A stretch of 64,000 bases of DNA from Bacteroidetes bacterium 43-93 (GTDB lineage: Bacteria > Bacteroidota > Bacteroidia > Chitinophagales > Chitinophagaceae). Positions 53,356-61,314 of the stretch are shown piece after piece. The notes under the pieces were generated by a model that made no database searches, was not told the DNA's origin, and was given only the letters and a program-made list of their open reading frames with translations. The stretch spans positions 25,205-89,204 of the forward strand of contig MKUO01000013.1 in assembly GCA_001897855.1 (NCBI GenBank). The letters run 5' to 3'. The position numbers were made by a program, and so were the translations under genes. Position 1 is the first letter of the stretch, and every line of letters begins with the position of its first letter.

Positions 53356-53682
53356 TCACTTCAACTTCTCATTCTCTCGGTGCCTTTCCGCATCCCGTAT
53401 ATTTTTCTTCTCAAAATTCTTTCGCAATGCCTCGGTCAGGTCCACCCCCGTTTGGTTGGCAAGGCATAGCAATACCCATAGCACATCAGCCATCTCATCG
53501 GCAAGGTCTTTTCCTTTATCGGATTCCTTAAAAGATTGCTCCCCGTATTTCCGCACCATGATCCTTGCCAACTCCCCGGTCTCTTCCATCAGTATCCCCA
53601 GGTTGGTCAGTTCGTTAAAGTAACGCACTCCTACCGTGCGTATCCATTCATCTGTTTTCTGCTGTGCTTCCTGTATGGTCAT
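53356..53682 (-). CDS. MazG-like nucleotide pyrophosphohydrolase
   Basis: A 108-residue all-alpha pyrophosphohydrolase that likely removes unusual (d)NTPs or similar. Features: GILMEETGELARI (about residues 29-41, with the acidic EExGE motif) and DLADEMADVLWVLLCLANQTGV (about 59-80). The preserved acidic residues suggest an active enzyme; the substrate is not known. It faces the T9SS protein gene convergently. Confidence 0.85.
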   Translation of the reverse strand: MTIQEAQQKTDEWIRTVGVRYFNELTNLGILMEETGELARIMVRKYGEQSFKESDKGKDLADEMADVLWVLLCLANQTGVDLTEALRKNFEKKNIRDAERHRENEKLK

Positions 53683-53980
53683 GTATGGTTCTTTTCCGCA
53701 AAATACTCAATCTGTGCCACCGCTGTGTTTCCATCTTATTTTTCGCCATCCGGCGCTTATTTTGTAATTTACATCTACCTGCAAAAGCAGCTCATGAAAA
53801 CAACAGAAAAAATAAAAACATCAAAAAGACTAGCAAAAACTAGCATTTTCTAACATTTCCCTTCACCTCCCAAATGAACATCCCCTTCATATTTTCACAA
53901 AATAATAGCACTACTCTGTTTATATTTATTTGATTATCGGCAATTTGCCGCTATCATAAATCTATTACTGCATTCTACAA
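53683..53980. other. 298-bp gene-free gap between mazG-like gene and moxR
   Basis: I find no gene of normal length here. A 19-codon open frame (53794-53853) starts with ATG and has a lysine-rich product, but nothing supports its use. A short hairpin CGGCAATTTGCCG lies at about 53939-53951, 30 bases before the moxR ATG. The region must hold divergent promoters for the two genes. Confidence 0.5.
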
Positions 53981-54943
53981 ATGAACTATAATACTGATAT
54001 TGAAGCTGCCGATGCACTCAAGGGCAAATTCGAGGTAATTCGCAAGGCCATAGGCAAGGTGATCGTTGGGCAGGACGATGTAGTGAACAAGCTCATCACT
54101 TCTATCCTGTGCAATGGCCACAGCCTGCTGGTAGGTGTGCCCGGCCTGGCTAAGACGCTGCTGGTAAAGACAGTGTCTGATGTGCTGGATCTTTCCTTCA
54201 AGCGCATACAGTTCACCCCAGACCTGATGCCCAGCGATATTGTGGGCGCGGAGATACTGGACGAGAGCCGCCAGTTCCGTTTTGTAAAAGGCCCAATATT
54301 CGCCAATATCGTCCTCGCAGACGAGATCAACCGTACACCTCCTAAAACGCAGTCGGCCCTGCTGGAAGCTATGCAGGAACGCAATGTTACTGCGGGCGGT
54401 ACTATTTATAAACTGCCCGCCCCGTTCTTTGTGCTGGCTACGCAGAACCCTATAGAGCAGGAAGGCACTTATCCGTTACCGGAAGCTCAGTTAGACCGCT
54501 TCATGTTCCAGATATGGCTCGATTACCCCGACTTCGCGGAGGAGGTAATGATCGTACGCAATACTACCGGCGCTACTACGCCTCAGCTCGATAAAGTGCT
54601 TACCGGCGAAGACATCCTCTATTTCCAGGATCTGATCCGCCGCGTTCCCGTGCCCGATAACGTGCTGGAATATGCAGTTCGCCTCGTTCACAAAACACGT
54701 CCGTCTAATGCTACCGCACCTGATATTACCAAACAGTATGTGGCATACGGGGCGGGCCCGCGCGCGTCTCAATACCTGGTACTGGGCGCCAAATGCAATG
54801 CTTTGCTTACAGGCAAGTACTCTCCTGATATTGAAGATGTGCAGGCAATGGCATTATCGGTACTCCGCCATCGCGTAGTGCGCAATTACAAGGCCGAAGC
54901 CGAAGGCATTTCGCAGGAACAACTGATCAGGCAATTATTATAA
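53981..54943 (+). CDS. MoxR family AAA+ ATPase
   Basis: A 320-residue AAA+ protein that in other genomes acts as chaperone with von Willebrand factor proteins. It has GVPGLAKT (residues 52-59, P-loop variant of the MoxR group), Walker B in IVLADEINRTPPKTQSALLEAMQE (part) at about 108-130, FVLATQNPIEQEGTYPLPEAQLDRF (part) and the C-terminal lid. The usual DUF58 and VWA partner genes are not adjacent: a DinB-like protein gene follows 25 bp later. Confidence 0.92.
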   Translation: MNYNTDIEAADALKGKFEVIRKAIGKVIVGQDDVVNKLITSILCNGHSLLVGVPGLAKTLLVKTVSDVLDLSFKRIQFTPDLMPSDIVGAEILDESRQFRFVKGPIFANIVLADEINRTPPKTQSALLEAMQERNVTAGGTIYKLPAPFFVLATQNPIEQEGTYPLPEAQLDRFMFQIWLDYPDFAEEVMIVRNTTGATTPQLDKVLTGEDILYFQDLIRRVPVPDNVLEYAVRLVHKTRPSNATAPDITKQYVAYGAGPRASQYLVLGAKCNALLTGKYSPDIEDVQAMALSVLRHRVVRNYKAEAEGISQEQLIRQLL

Positions 54944-54968
54944 CTACTATTAAATAGATCGATATTTT

Positions 54969-55439
54969 ATGGAAAACCTCGGCACCAAAGCTACTTTCCT
55001 GAGGAATGATTTTGTTAAACTGCTGGCAACGATAGATCCGGCAACAAAACCATTGTGGGGCAAAATGAATCCACAGCAAATGATAGAGCATATGAGCTAT
55101 GCCATGCGGCAGGCAAGCGGCAAAGATCCCTATACTATCGTTACAGCAGAAGAGCACCTGCCTAAGATGCAAGCCTTCTTAATGAGCGAGAAGCCATTTA
55201 GGGAGAATACTCCTAATCAGTTATTGCCCGACGAGCCTGCCCCGACAAAGCATGAGTCCATGCAGGATGCGTTGAATGATCTCCAGGCCGAGATCGATCA
55301 CTTCTTCCATGTATTTGGTACAGATCCTCAAAAGACAATAACTAATCCCTTCTTCGGCGAGTTGAACTATGACATGCAAGTACAGTTGTTACATAAACAT
55401 GCCTGGCACCACTTGCGCCAGTTCGGAATTACGGAATAA
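54969..55439 (+). CDS. DinB/DUF1569-like protein
   Basis: A 156-residue helical protein of the DinB-like four-helix superfamily, close to DUF1569: KPLWGKMNPQQMIEHMSYAMRQASGK, with His (about residue 41), and the late HKHAWHHLRQFGI (about 142-154) that would give metal ligands. These are often called putative thiol-dependent or metal-dependent enzymes, with bacillithiol S-transferases as one known group; such a link would fit bshC in this genome but is inference. It follows moxR by 25 bp. Confidence 0.75.
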   Translation: MENLGTKATFLRNDFVKLLATIDPATKPLWGKMNPQQMIEHMSYAMRQASGKDPYTIVTAEEHLPKMQAFLMSEKPFRENTPNQLLPDEPAPTKHESMQDALNDLQAEIDHFFHVFGTDPQKTITNPFFGELNYDMQVQLLHKHAWHHLRQFGITE

Positions 55440-55442
55440 TAC

Positions 55443-55466
55443 AAGGCTTGCTTCATCGCAAGCCTT
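55443..55466 (+). terminator. terminator after the DinB-like gene
   Basis: AAGGCTTGC and GCAAGCCTT around TTCATC, followed by CGGTTTCTTT. It begins 4 bases after the stop. Confidence 0.75.
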
Positions 55467-55541
55467 CGGTTTCTTTAATACTTAACATTAAAGACACTTT
55501 AGTGAAGGTAATTTGCAGATAAAGTATTAGTAGTCATCACC

Positions 55542-56288
55542 ATGAGCAGGATATGCAAGTATTATTTATACTGTCTTTTTGTACTCTTAGGTACATCCTG
55601 TCATCATGCGCGCTACATTCAGCAACATACTGCTTCGCTATATACGGTAGATACAACTGCAGGTAAAGAACAGCAATATGTTCAAATGCTGCAACCCTAT
55701 CGCAAAACAATGGATAGTATTATGAATGTGCCTATAGGCATTGCAGATACAATACTATACAAAGCACAGCCCGAGGGTACCCTTGGAGATTTTATGGCCG
55801 ATGCTTTACTGCAGGCAGCTCAGTTACAAGATAGCCATGTAGAAGCTGCTATTCTTAACTATGGTGGCATCCGTCTGCCATACATTGCCAGTGGCGTCAT
55901 TACTGTAGGCAAGATATATGAGTTGATGCCTTTTGATAATCAGCTAACTGTTATAGAAATCCCTGGAGATACCTTGATCAGGTTTTGTGATTACATGGCT
56001 CTCGCAAAAGGATGGCCGGTAAGCGGCATCAGTTTTGCAATAAAGGATAAGAAGGCGATCAACATACTGGTGAATGGCCGGGCTATTGATGCGGGCAAGG
56101 TCTATAAAATAGCTACCAACGATTACCTGGCCAATGGTGGTGATTATTGCAGTTTCCTTACACAGCTGAAACGATCGACAACATCACTGTTAATACGTGA
56201 TGTATGTATCGATTATGTTAAAGACCTGGCAAAACAGGGCAAGCACCTTCATCCGTATATAGATAAAAGGGTTTACAATGCTGAATAG
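55542..56288 (+). CDS. 5'-nucleotidase C-terminal domain lipoprotein
   Basis: A 248-residue protein with a signal peptide ending LLGTSC, Cys20 being the likely lipidated residue. The rest matches the C-terminal substrate-binding domain of UshA-type 5'-nucleotidases: GTLGDFMADALLQAA (about 80-94), ILNYGGIRLPYIASGVITVGKIYELMPFDNQL (part) and YKIATNDYLANGGDYCSFL, with the aromatic and NGG motifs that hold the nucleoside. The catalytic metallophosphatase domain is missing here and is encoded by the next gene, which overlaps by 11 bases. So the enzyme is split with domains in reversed order. Confidence 0.88.
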   Translation: MSRICKYYLYCLFVLLGTSCHHARYIQQHTASLYTVDTTAGKEQQYVQMLQPYRKTMDSIMNVPIGIADTILYKAQPEGTLGDFMADALLQAAQLQDSHVEAAILNYGGIRLPYIASGVITVGKIYELMPFDNQLTVIEIPGDTLIRFCDYMALAKGWPVSGISFAIKDKKAINILVNGRAIDAGKVYKIATNDYLANGGDYCSFLTQLKRSTTSLLIRDVCIDYVKDLAKQGKHLHPYIDKRVYNAE

Positions 56289-57198
56289 AAGAAGCTTTAT
56301 AAAACACACTGCTCTTGGTAGCGGGCTACTGCTCGCGGGTGGCTTCCCTTTTGATAGCCTTGCCGGCGAACGAATTACGAAGCTGACCATATTACATACC
56401 AATGATGTGCATAGCAGGCTCGATCCTTTTCCTATGGATGGGGGCAAATACCAGGGCCAGGGCGGCGTTGCTGCAAGGGCTGCATTGGTAAGCAAAATAA
56501 GAGCGGAAGAAGAAAATGTACTGTTGCTGGATGCGGGTGATATCTTCCAGGGTACTCCGTACTTTAACCTATACAAAGGCGAACCGGAGATCAGGGCGAT
56601 GAGCATGATGGGGTATGACGCCTGCACTATGGGCAATCACGATTTTGATGCAGGTGTAGAAGGCTTTGCTAAACAACTGCCTCATGCCAACTTTCCGGTT
56701 TTAGTTGCTAACTACGAGTTTACCGGTACGGAACTGGAACACAAAACCCAGCCTTATACCGTTGTCAAAAAAGCTGGCATCAAAATTGGCATTATGGGAT
56801 TAGGCATCGAGTTGCAAGGTTTGGTATCTCCGTCATCATTTGGCAATACTAAATACAACGATCCCTTACCTGTTGCCAAACAGGTTTCGGAGATGCTGGT
56901 AAAGGATAAAAAATGTGATATGGTCATTTGCCTGTCACATCTCGGTTATAAATACGATGGCAATAAAATATGCGATATGGATATAGCGAAAGAAACGGAA
57001 TATATAAATCTCATTATTGGCGGGCATACACACACATTCCTGGATGCACCGGTGTCTGTAATCAATAAAGCGGGCAGGGAAACCATTGTAAACCAGGTAG
57101 GATGGGCAGGTGTTAGGTTAGGCAGGCTTGATTATATTTTTTCAAGCAAAAAAGATGCTAATCTCACAAGCGCACAATCTGTAATCATCAACAAATAA
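56278..57198 (+). CDS. 5'-nucleotidase-type metallophosphatase with Tat-like signal
   Basis: A 306-residue exported metallophosphatase equal to the N-terminal half of UshA. The start NRRSFIKHTALGSGLLLAGG (residues 3-22) is a twin-arginine signal. Metal motifs: HTNDVHSRLDP (about residues 40-50), LDAGDIFQGTP (about 82-92), GNHDFDAG (about 120-127), LSHLGYKYDG and GGHTHTFLDAP. The separate C-terminal domain gene lies upstream, with an 11-base overlap. The Tat signal implies folding in the cytoplasm, unlike the Sec lipoprotein partner. Confidence 0.9.
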   Translation: MLNRRSFIKHTALGSGLLLAGGFPFDSLAGERITKLTILHTNDVHSRLDPFPMDGGKYQGQGGVAARAALVSKIRAEEENVLLLDAGDIFQGTPYFNLYKGEPEIRAMSMMGYDACTMGNHDFDAGVEGFAKQLPHANFPVLVANYEFTGTELEHKTQPYTVVKKAGIKIGIMGLGIELQGLVSPSSFGNTKYNDPLPVAKQVSEMLVKDKKCDMVICLSHLGYKYDGNKICDMDIAKETEYINLIIGGHTHTFLDAPVSVINKAGRETIVNQVGWAGVRLGRLDYIFSSKKDANLTSAQSVIINK

Positions 57199-57344
57199 AC
57201 AATAGCACTTTGATTTTTTTTTTCAACAAATTGTTAGCAATTTCGTCCTCCCGCTAATAAAAAACCTGGCGAGGAAACCCCTGGTGCAGATGGACAATTG
57301 TGATAAAAAATCAGTTATAGAATAAGGCAAAAAACGATCTATGC

Positions 57345-57363
57345 GTGAAATATGATATTTCAC
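57345..57363. repeat. 19-bp palindrome upstream of dnaA
   Basis: GTGAAATAT, one G, ATATTTCAC: nine-base perfect arms. It lies 71 bases before the dnaA ATG in a 236-bp gap (57199-57434) that otherwise holds only a T tract at about 57213-57224. The size and symmetry are those of a repressor operator, but the protein is unknown; I see no DnaA boxes in the gap. Confidence 0.6.
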
Positions 57364-57434
57364 AGTAGTAAAATCATCGCTTTAACTATGGCTTTTTAAA
57401 AAATAGGTATTAACTTGAGGAACGAGTAACCGAA

Positions 57435-58916
57435 ATGGATAAAAACCTTTACGATACATCTTCTAATAAAATTTACAACGAAGCGGAAGCTGCGTGGGAA
57501 AAATGCCTGAACATTATCAAGGATAATGTCAACTGGCGTACGTATCAGACATGGTTCGAACCCATTAAAGCTGTCGCTTTAGATAATAATATTCTCACAC
57601 TGCAGGTGCCCAGCCAGTTCTTCTACGAATGGCTGGAAGAACACTATGTAGAATTATTGGGTAAAACAATAAAAAGGATACTTGGCAAAGATGGCCGCCT
57701 GGAATATCGCATACTGATGGAAAGCAGCGCGGCACAACGCAACCCTGCATCTATCAATATGCCGGGCAGCACATACAACAAGCCACCCAAGGAGAACAAC
57801 TATGTAGATATGCCCCTGAAGTGGGACGATCCGCATAACATCAAAACGCCGTACGCCATACCTGGCCTCAAGCGCATGCAGATAGACCCGCAGCTGAATC
57901 CCAACTATACATTTGAAAATTATGTAGAGGGCGATTGCAACCGCGTAGCCCGTTCGGCAGGTTTACACGTAGCTCAAAAGCCTGCTGCTACAGCTTTCAA
58001 CCCGCTGGTAATATTTGGTGGCGTGGGCTGGGGTAAAACCCACCTGGTACAGGCTATTGGCAATGAAGTACGCAGGATGCATCCTAATAAGGCTGTGCTG
58101 TATGTAAGTGCTGAAAAATTCATCAACCAGTTTATAGAGCACGCCAAGAATAACGAGATCAACGATTTCATACATTTCTATCAATTGATAGATGTTTTGA
58201 TCCTGGATGATATTCACCTGTTTGTGCCTGCCGTAAAAACGCAGGACGCGTTCTTTGCGATCTTCAACCACCTGCATCAGAGTGGTAAACAGATCATACT
58301 TACGAGCGATACCCCTCCGAAAGACCTGGACGGTATGCAAGAGCGCCTGCTGAGCCGTTTCCGCTGGGGCCTGAATACAGACATTCAATCTCCCGACTTT
58401 GAAACACGCCAGCAGATACTGCACATGAAAATGAAGCAGGAAGGCCTGGATATACCTGAAGATGTAGTGAAGTATGTCGCCTATAATGTTCAAAGCAATG
58501 TACGTGAACTGGAAGGCGCACTGATAGCATTGTTTGCACAGGCTACGCTGAACAAGAAAGAGATAGACCTGGAGCTGGCTAAACGTGTAATGAAGAACTT
58601 CGTGAAGACGTCTGCACGCGAGGTTACTATTGAGAATATTCAGAAAATGGTATGTGATTACTTCCACCTGCCGTACGACAGGTTGCTGGCAAAGACCCGT
58701 AAACGTGAAGTAGTGCAGGCCCGCCAGATAACCATGTACCTGGCCAAGAAATTCACTAAGAGCTCTCTCAAGAACATCGGTGAGCACTTTGGCGGCTTCG
58801 ATCATACTACCGTAATACACTCTTGCCAAACGGTAGAAAACCTGATGGATACCGACGCTGAATATAAAGAGCACATGCTGGAACTGCAGCAAAAGGTGCA
58901 GCTGGCAAGCATTTAA
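57435..58916 (+). CDS. dnaA: chromosomal replication initiator DnaA
   Basis: DnaA binds oriC boxes and opens the origin. The 493-residue protein has domain I (about 1-90, with the WFEPIKA motif), a linker, the AAA+ domain with Walker A GGVGWGKTH (195-203), Walker B LILDDIH (255-261), sensor segments SDTPPKDLDGMQERLLSRF (shown in part), and domain IV with the DNA-binding loop GGFDHTTVIHSC near the end. Walker A has Trp at the place where Leu is usual (GGVGLGKTH). Normal length. The gap upstream holds a palindrome and no visible origin. Confidence 0.97.
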   Translation: MDKNLYDTSSNKIYNEAEAAWEKCLNIIKDNVNWRTYQTWFEPIKAVALDNNILTLQVPSQFFYEWLEEHYVELLGKTIKRILGKDGRLEYRILMESSAAQRNPASINMPGSTYNKPPKENNYVDMPLKWDDPHNIKTPYAIPGLKRMQIDPQLNPNYTFENYVEGDCNRVARSAGLHVAQKPAATAFNPLVIFGGVGWGKTHLVQAIGNEVRRMHPNKAVLYVSAEKFINQFIEHAKNNEINDFIHFYQLIDVLILDDIHLFVPAVKTQDAFFAIFNHLHQSGKQIILTSDTPPKDLDGMQERLLSRFRWGLNTDIQSPDFETRQQILHMKMKQEGLDIPEDVVKYVAYNVQSNVRELEGALIALFAQATLNKKEIDLELAKRVMKNFVKTSAREVTIENIQKMVCDYFHLPYDRLLAKTRKREVVQARQITMYLAKKFTKSSLKNIGEHFGGFDHTTVIHSCQTVENLMDTDAEYKEHMLELQQKVQLASI

Positions 58917-58942
58917 GAATACGCATCAACCTCTTCATAATA

Positions 58943-58973
58943 CCCCGGACTAGTTTCGGGGTTTATTTTTTTG
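58943..58973 (+). terminator. terminator after dnaA
   Basis: CCCCG and CGGGG form the core of a stem around a nine-base loop, followed by TTTATTTTTTT. Confidence 0.8.
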
Positions 58974-59058
58974 AAAAAAGTCAGATTTACCGCCAAGGTT
59001 TATTCCCGGCACTTCGTCTATTCTTATATACGAACATTAACCACCTAAATGTTACCTT

Positions 59059-59520
59059 ATGAAGAATAGCATTGTTTTCATCACGCTGATAGGCGCTTGT
59101 TTATGGTTTGGCTGTTCCAAACCTAAGAATGTGGAACCATTAGACGATAACAGCTTCACCGGCATTTGCCAGGTTATAGAAATGCCTCCCTGCGACAGTG
59201 TAATGTGCACCATGAATGTTGTAGCAATTGCATTATCTGTTGTTGATTCATCAAACACCCCTGTTATCCTCGATTCCTTTTACACTACTGATATGGCCGG
59301 GCATAAACTGCCGGCCGCGCTGTATAGCTATGATACCTACAGCCAGAACTACATAGTACTAACAGACGGCTGGGTACAAGGTCATCAAAGAACCAATGTT
59401 CATTTGTTGTTTCAAGGTTATAAAAATGGTACTAAAATAGTTGATGAGCCCTATAGTGTAAATGCAGATTGCTGCCATATCCAAAAAGTGTCAGGAAAAG
59501 ACTCCGTTATTATACGATAA
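59059..59520 (+). CDS. small lipoprotein, function unknown
   Basis: A 153-residue protein with signal peptide and lipobox LWFGC (Cys19 lipidated). The mature part has three later cysteine positions (GICQV, PPCDSVMC, ADCCHI), which could form disulfides in the periplasm. I do not recognise a family. It precedes the sigma factor gene by 66 bp and could be in the same transcript, but a link is not shown. Confidence 0.7.
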   Translation: MKNSIVFITLIGACLWFGCSKPKNVEPLDDNSFTGICQVIEMPPCDSVMCTMNVVAIALSVVDSSNTPVILDSFYTTDMAGHKLPAALYSYDTYSQNYIVLTDGWVQGHQRTNVHLLFQGYKNGTKIVDEPYSVNADCCHIQKVSGKDSVIIR

Positions 59521-59586
59521 GATAAGGATATCCGTTAGAATGGGCAGGCTACTGAAGTGGCAGCTTGCCCATTCAGGTGAACTGAA

Positions 59587-60162
59587 ATGAAGTTATTGAC
59601 AGAAAAGGACCTGATAGAAGGTTGCAAAAACCGGGACAGGAAGATACAAGCCTTCCTGTATCGTCGTTATTATAGCGACTTTCTAAAGGTATGCTTTAGA
59701 TATTCTGCCAATCAACAAGACGCGGAGCAATGGATGAACGATGGCTTTTATAAGATCTTCACCAGGATCGATCAATTTGAATACAAGGGCTCCTTCGAAG
59801 GATGGATGAGACGAATAGTCGTACATACCTGCCTCGATAATTTACGATCGGCCATATATAAGCACAGCAGCCAGTTAGATGAAATCGACGAACAAAAAGC
59901 GGCAGAGCTAAAAGATAATGACTTACATAGCCCTATACAAAACCTAAGCTATAAAGAACTTATCATGCTGATACACAGCTTACCTACTATGCACAAAACT
60001 GTCTTTAACCTATATGTATTTGATGGGTACAGCCATAAAGAGATCGCTGAGCGACTGAACATAAAGGAAGGCACTTCTCAATGGTATGTAAACCAAGCCA
60101 GGGCACTATTAAAAGAACGAATACCAATGCATATTTCTAAAACGATGCGTTATGACAAATAA
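59587..60162 (+). CDS. ECF RNA polymerase sigma factor
   Basis: A 191-residue group 4 sigma factor. Region 2 lies at about 20-90 (FLYRRYYSDFLKVCFRYSANQQDAEQWMNDGFYKIF, in part, and EYKGSFEGWMRRIVVHTCLD) and region 4 at about 130-185 (LPTMHKTVFNLYVFDGYSHKEIAERLNIKEGTSQW, in part). It starts downstream of a lipoprotein gene and overlaps the next gene by 11 bases, which is the classic layout for an ECF sigma factor with a regulator in the same operon. Target genes are unknown. Confidence 0.93.
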   Translation: MKLLTEKDLIEGCKNRDRKIQAFLYRRYYSDFLKVCFRYSANQQDAEQWMNDGFYKIFTRIDQFEYKGSFEGWMRRIVVHTCLDNLRSAIYKHSSQLDEIDEQKAAELKDNDLHSPIQNLSYKELIMLIHSLPTMHKTVFNLYVFDGYSHKEIAERLNIKEGTSQWYVNQARALLKERIPMHISKTMRYDK

Positions 60163-61270
60163 GGAGTTTGACCTTGCGTTGCAGCAAATTGAGGCTTCGG
60201 AGACATTCCCGTTTGATGAACATAACTGGGATTCTTTGAATAAGCGCCTGGATAATAAAGAAAGGCGAAAGCTGCTACTGTTACCATTTCTAAACGCAAA
60301 GCAATTGGCAGCGGCTGCATTTGCGGGCAGCCTTATTGTCATTACTTCATTATATATTCATTACGCGGTTAGTCATCACAAGAATAACCCCAACCATAGC
60401 ATTGCAGAAAGTATAGCCAGCAATACATCAGTTAAGCCAACGGCACATAACACCGCCCCAAAAACAAGGACGGCGGCAAAGTTAAACGCCTATACAGCCC
60501 GGAATGCTGCTCCTATTACAAGACAGCTAATATCAAAACAAGAACCGGAAAACGCTATAAACAACGAGGCTACCAACATCATTGATACATCAAAGGATCT
60601 ACCTGTTGCTGATTCAAAAAAACAGATAACGGACGCCTTCAAAAAAACAGAACCTAGACCTTATTATTTTATGGAAGAATCACCATCCCACACGCATAAG
60701 ATGGGGCTCTCTCTGAACGGCGGGATTGGTGTATCCGGCGGAGGTGCAATTGCAGCAGGCGTTATCTTTCGCAATAGGCTATCCCGCACTATTTCTTTAG
60801 AAACCAGCATCGGGTATGCGCAAGGCAGCCAAAATGTATTGGTGAAAAATGAGGGACTGACATTCGACCCCGGAAATTCCGTCCATGATACATCGCATGT
60901 TATGAGTGCAACTTCAGAAGAAAGTAAAACTTGGTATGAACAACACAAAAGAACACTACCCTACCTGCAATTCTCGCCTGCACTTAGTATTAAGCTGCAT
61001 CAAAAAATCAGGGCTACCATTGGCGTAGACCTGCAACGTTTATTAATTGATGCCCGCAAGCTTGATGATATCAACGATGAGCTACGCAGTAGTAATAAAA
61101 AACTGCCCCACTTAGATCCGGGAGTAACTGCAGGCCTTAGCTATGCTATTACAAAACGAATAGGCGCAGGTATTGCTTATAGGCAAAGTGTAGTGAACAT
61201 TACAAGTGGCAAAGACTACATCAGCAGGAATTATTTTCTTGTACAAGTACAGTATTCAATCATAAAATAA
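60152..61270 (+). CDS. sigma-factor partner: anti-sigma-like N-terminus, one membrane segment, beta-barrel-like C-terminus
   Basis: A 372-residue protein overlapping the sigma gene by 11 bases. Residues 1-45 are a short cytoplasmic domain with FPFDEHNWDSLNKRL, like the tails that bind ECF sigma factors in Bacteroidota. A membrane segment spans about 50-72. A low-complexity Thr/Asn/Ala linker (about 75-170) follows, and residues about 185-372 have the beta-rich pattern of an outer-membrane barrel-like domain (GLSLNGGIGVSGGGAIAAGVIF, NYFLVQVQYSIIK at the end). If both ends are in place, one protein would join the cytoplasm and the outer membrane or its periplasmic face. Domain names are inferred from pattern, not a search. 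Confidence 0.72.
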   Translation: MTNKEFDLALQQIEASETFPFDEHNWDSLNKRLDNKERRKLLLLPFLNAKQLAAAAFAGSLIVITSLYIHYAVSHHKNNPNHSIAESIASNTSVKPTAHNTAPKTRTAAKLNAYTARNAAPITRQLISKQEPENAINNEATNIIDTSKDLPVADSKKQITDAFKKTEPRPYYFMEESPSHTHKMGLSLNGGIGVSGGGAIAAGVIFRNRLSRTISLETSIGYAQGSQNVLVKNEGLTFDPGNSVHDTSHVMSATSEESKTWYEQHKRTLPYLQFSPALSIKLHQKIRATIGVDLQRLLIDARKLDDINDELRSSNKKLPHLDPGVTAGLSYAITKRIGAGIAYRQSVVNITSGKDYISRNYFLVQVQYSIIK

Positions 61271-61292
61271 AGCCTTAGCAATTGCTAAGGCT
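61271..61292. terminator. 22-bp perfect palindrome between convergent genes
   Basis: AGCCTTAGCAA and TTGCTAAGGCT. The palindrome starts directly after the stop of the sigma-partner gene (61270) and ends 22 bases before the protease stop on the minus strand, so it may end both transcripts. Confidence 0.7.
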
Positions 61293-61314
61293 CTCAAAAA
61301 AGCGTATTCAGAAA

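Noticed and set aside
53794..53853. 19-codon basic peptide in the gap before moxR
   Set aside because: No promoter, no conserved motif and too short to judge; equally likely to be chance in AT-rich DNA.
57199..57434. Possible origin of replication upstream of dnaA
   Set aside because: The gap is only 236 bp, holds one palindrome and a T tract, and I find no cluster of DnaA boxes (TTATCCACA-like). GC skew across the genome would be decisive and is not available here.
57963..58892. 309-codon antisense frame inside dnaA
   Set aside because: Long, but fully inside dnaA on the opposite strand, with no recognisable domain or signal; codon-structure artefact.
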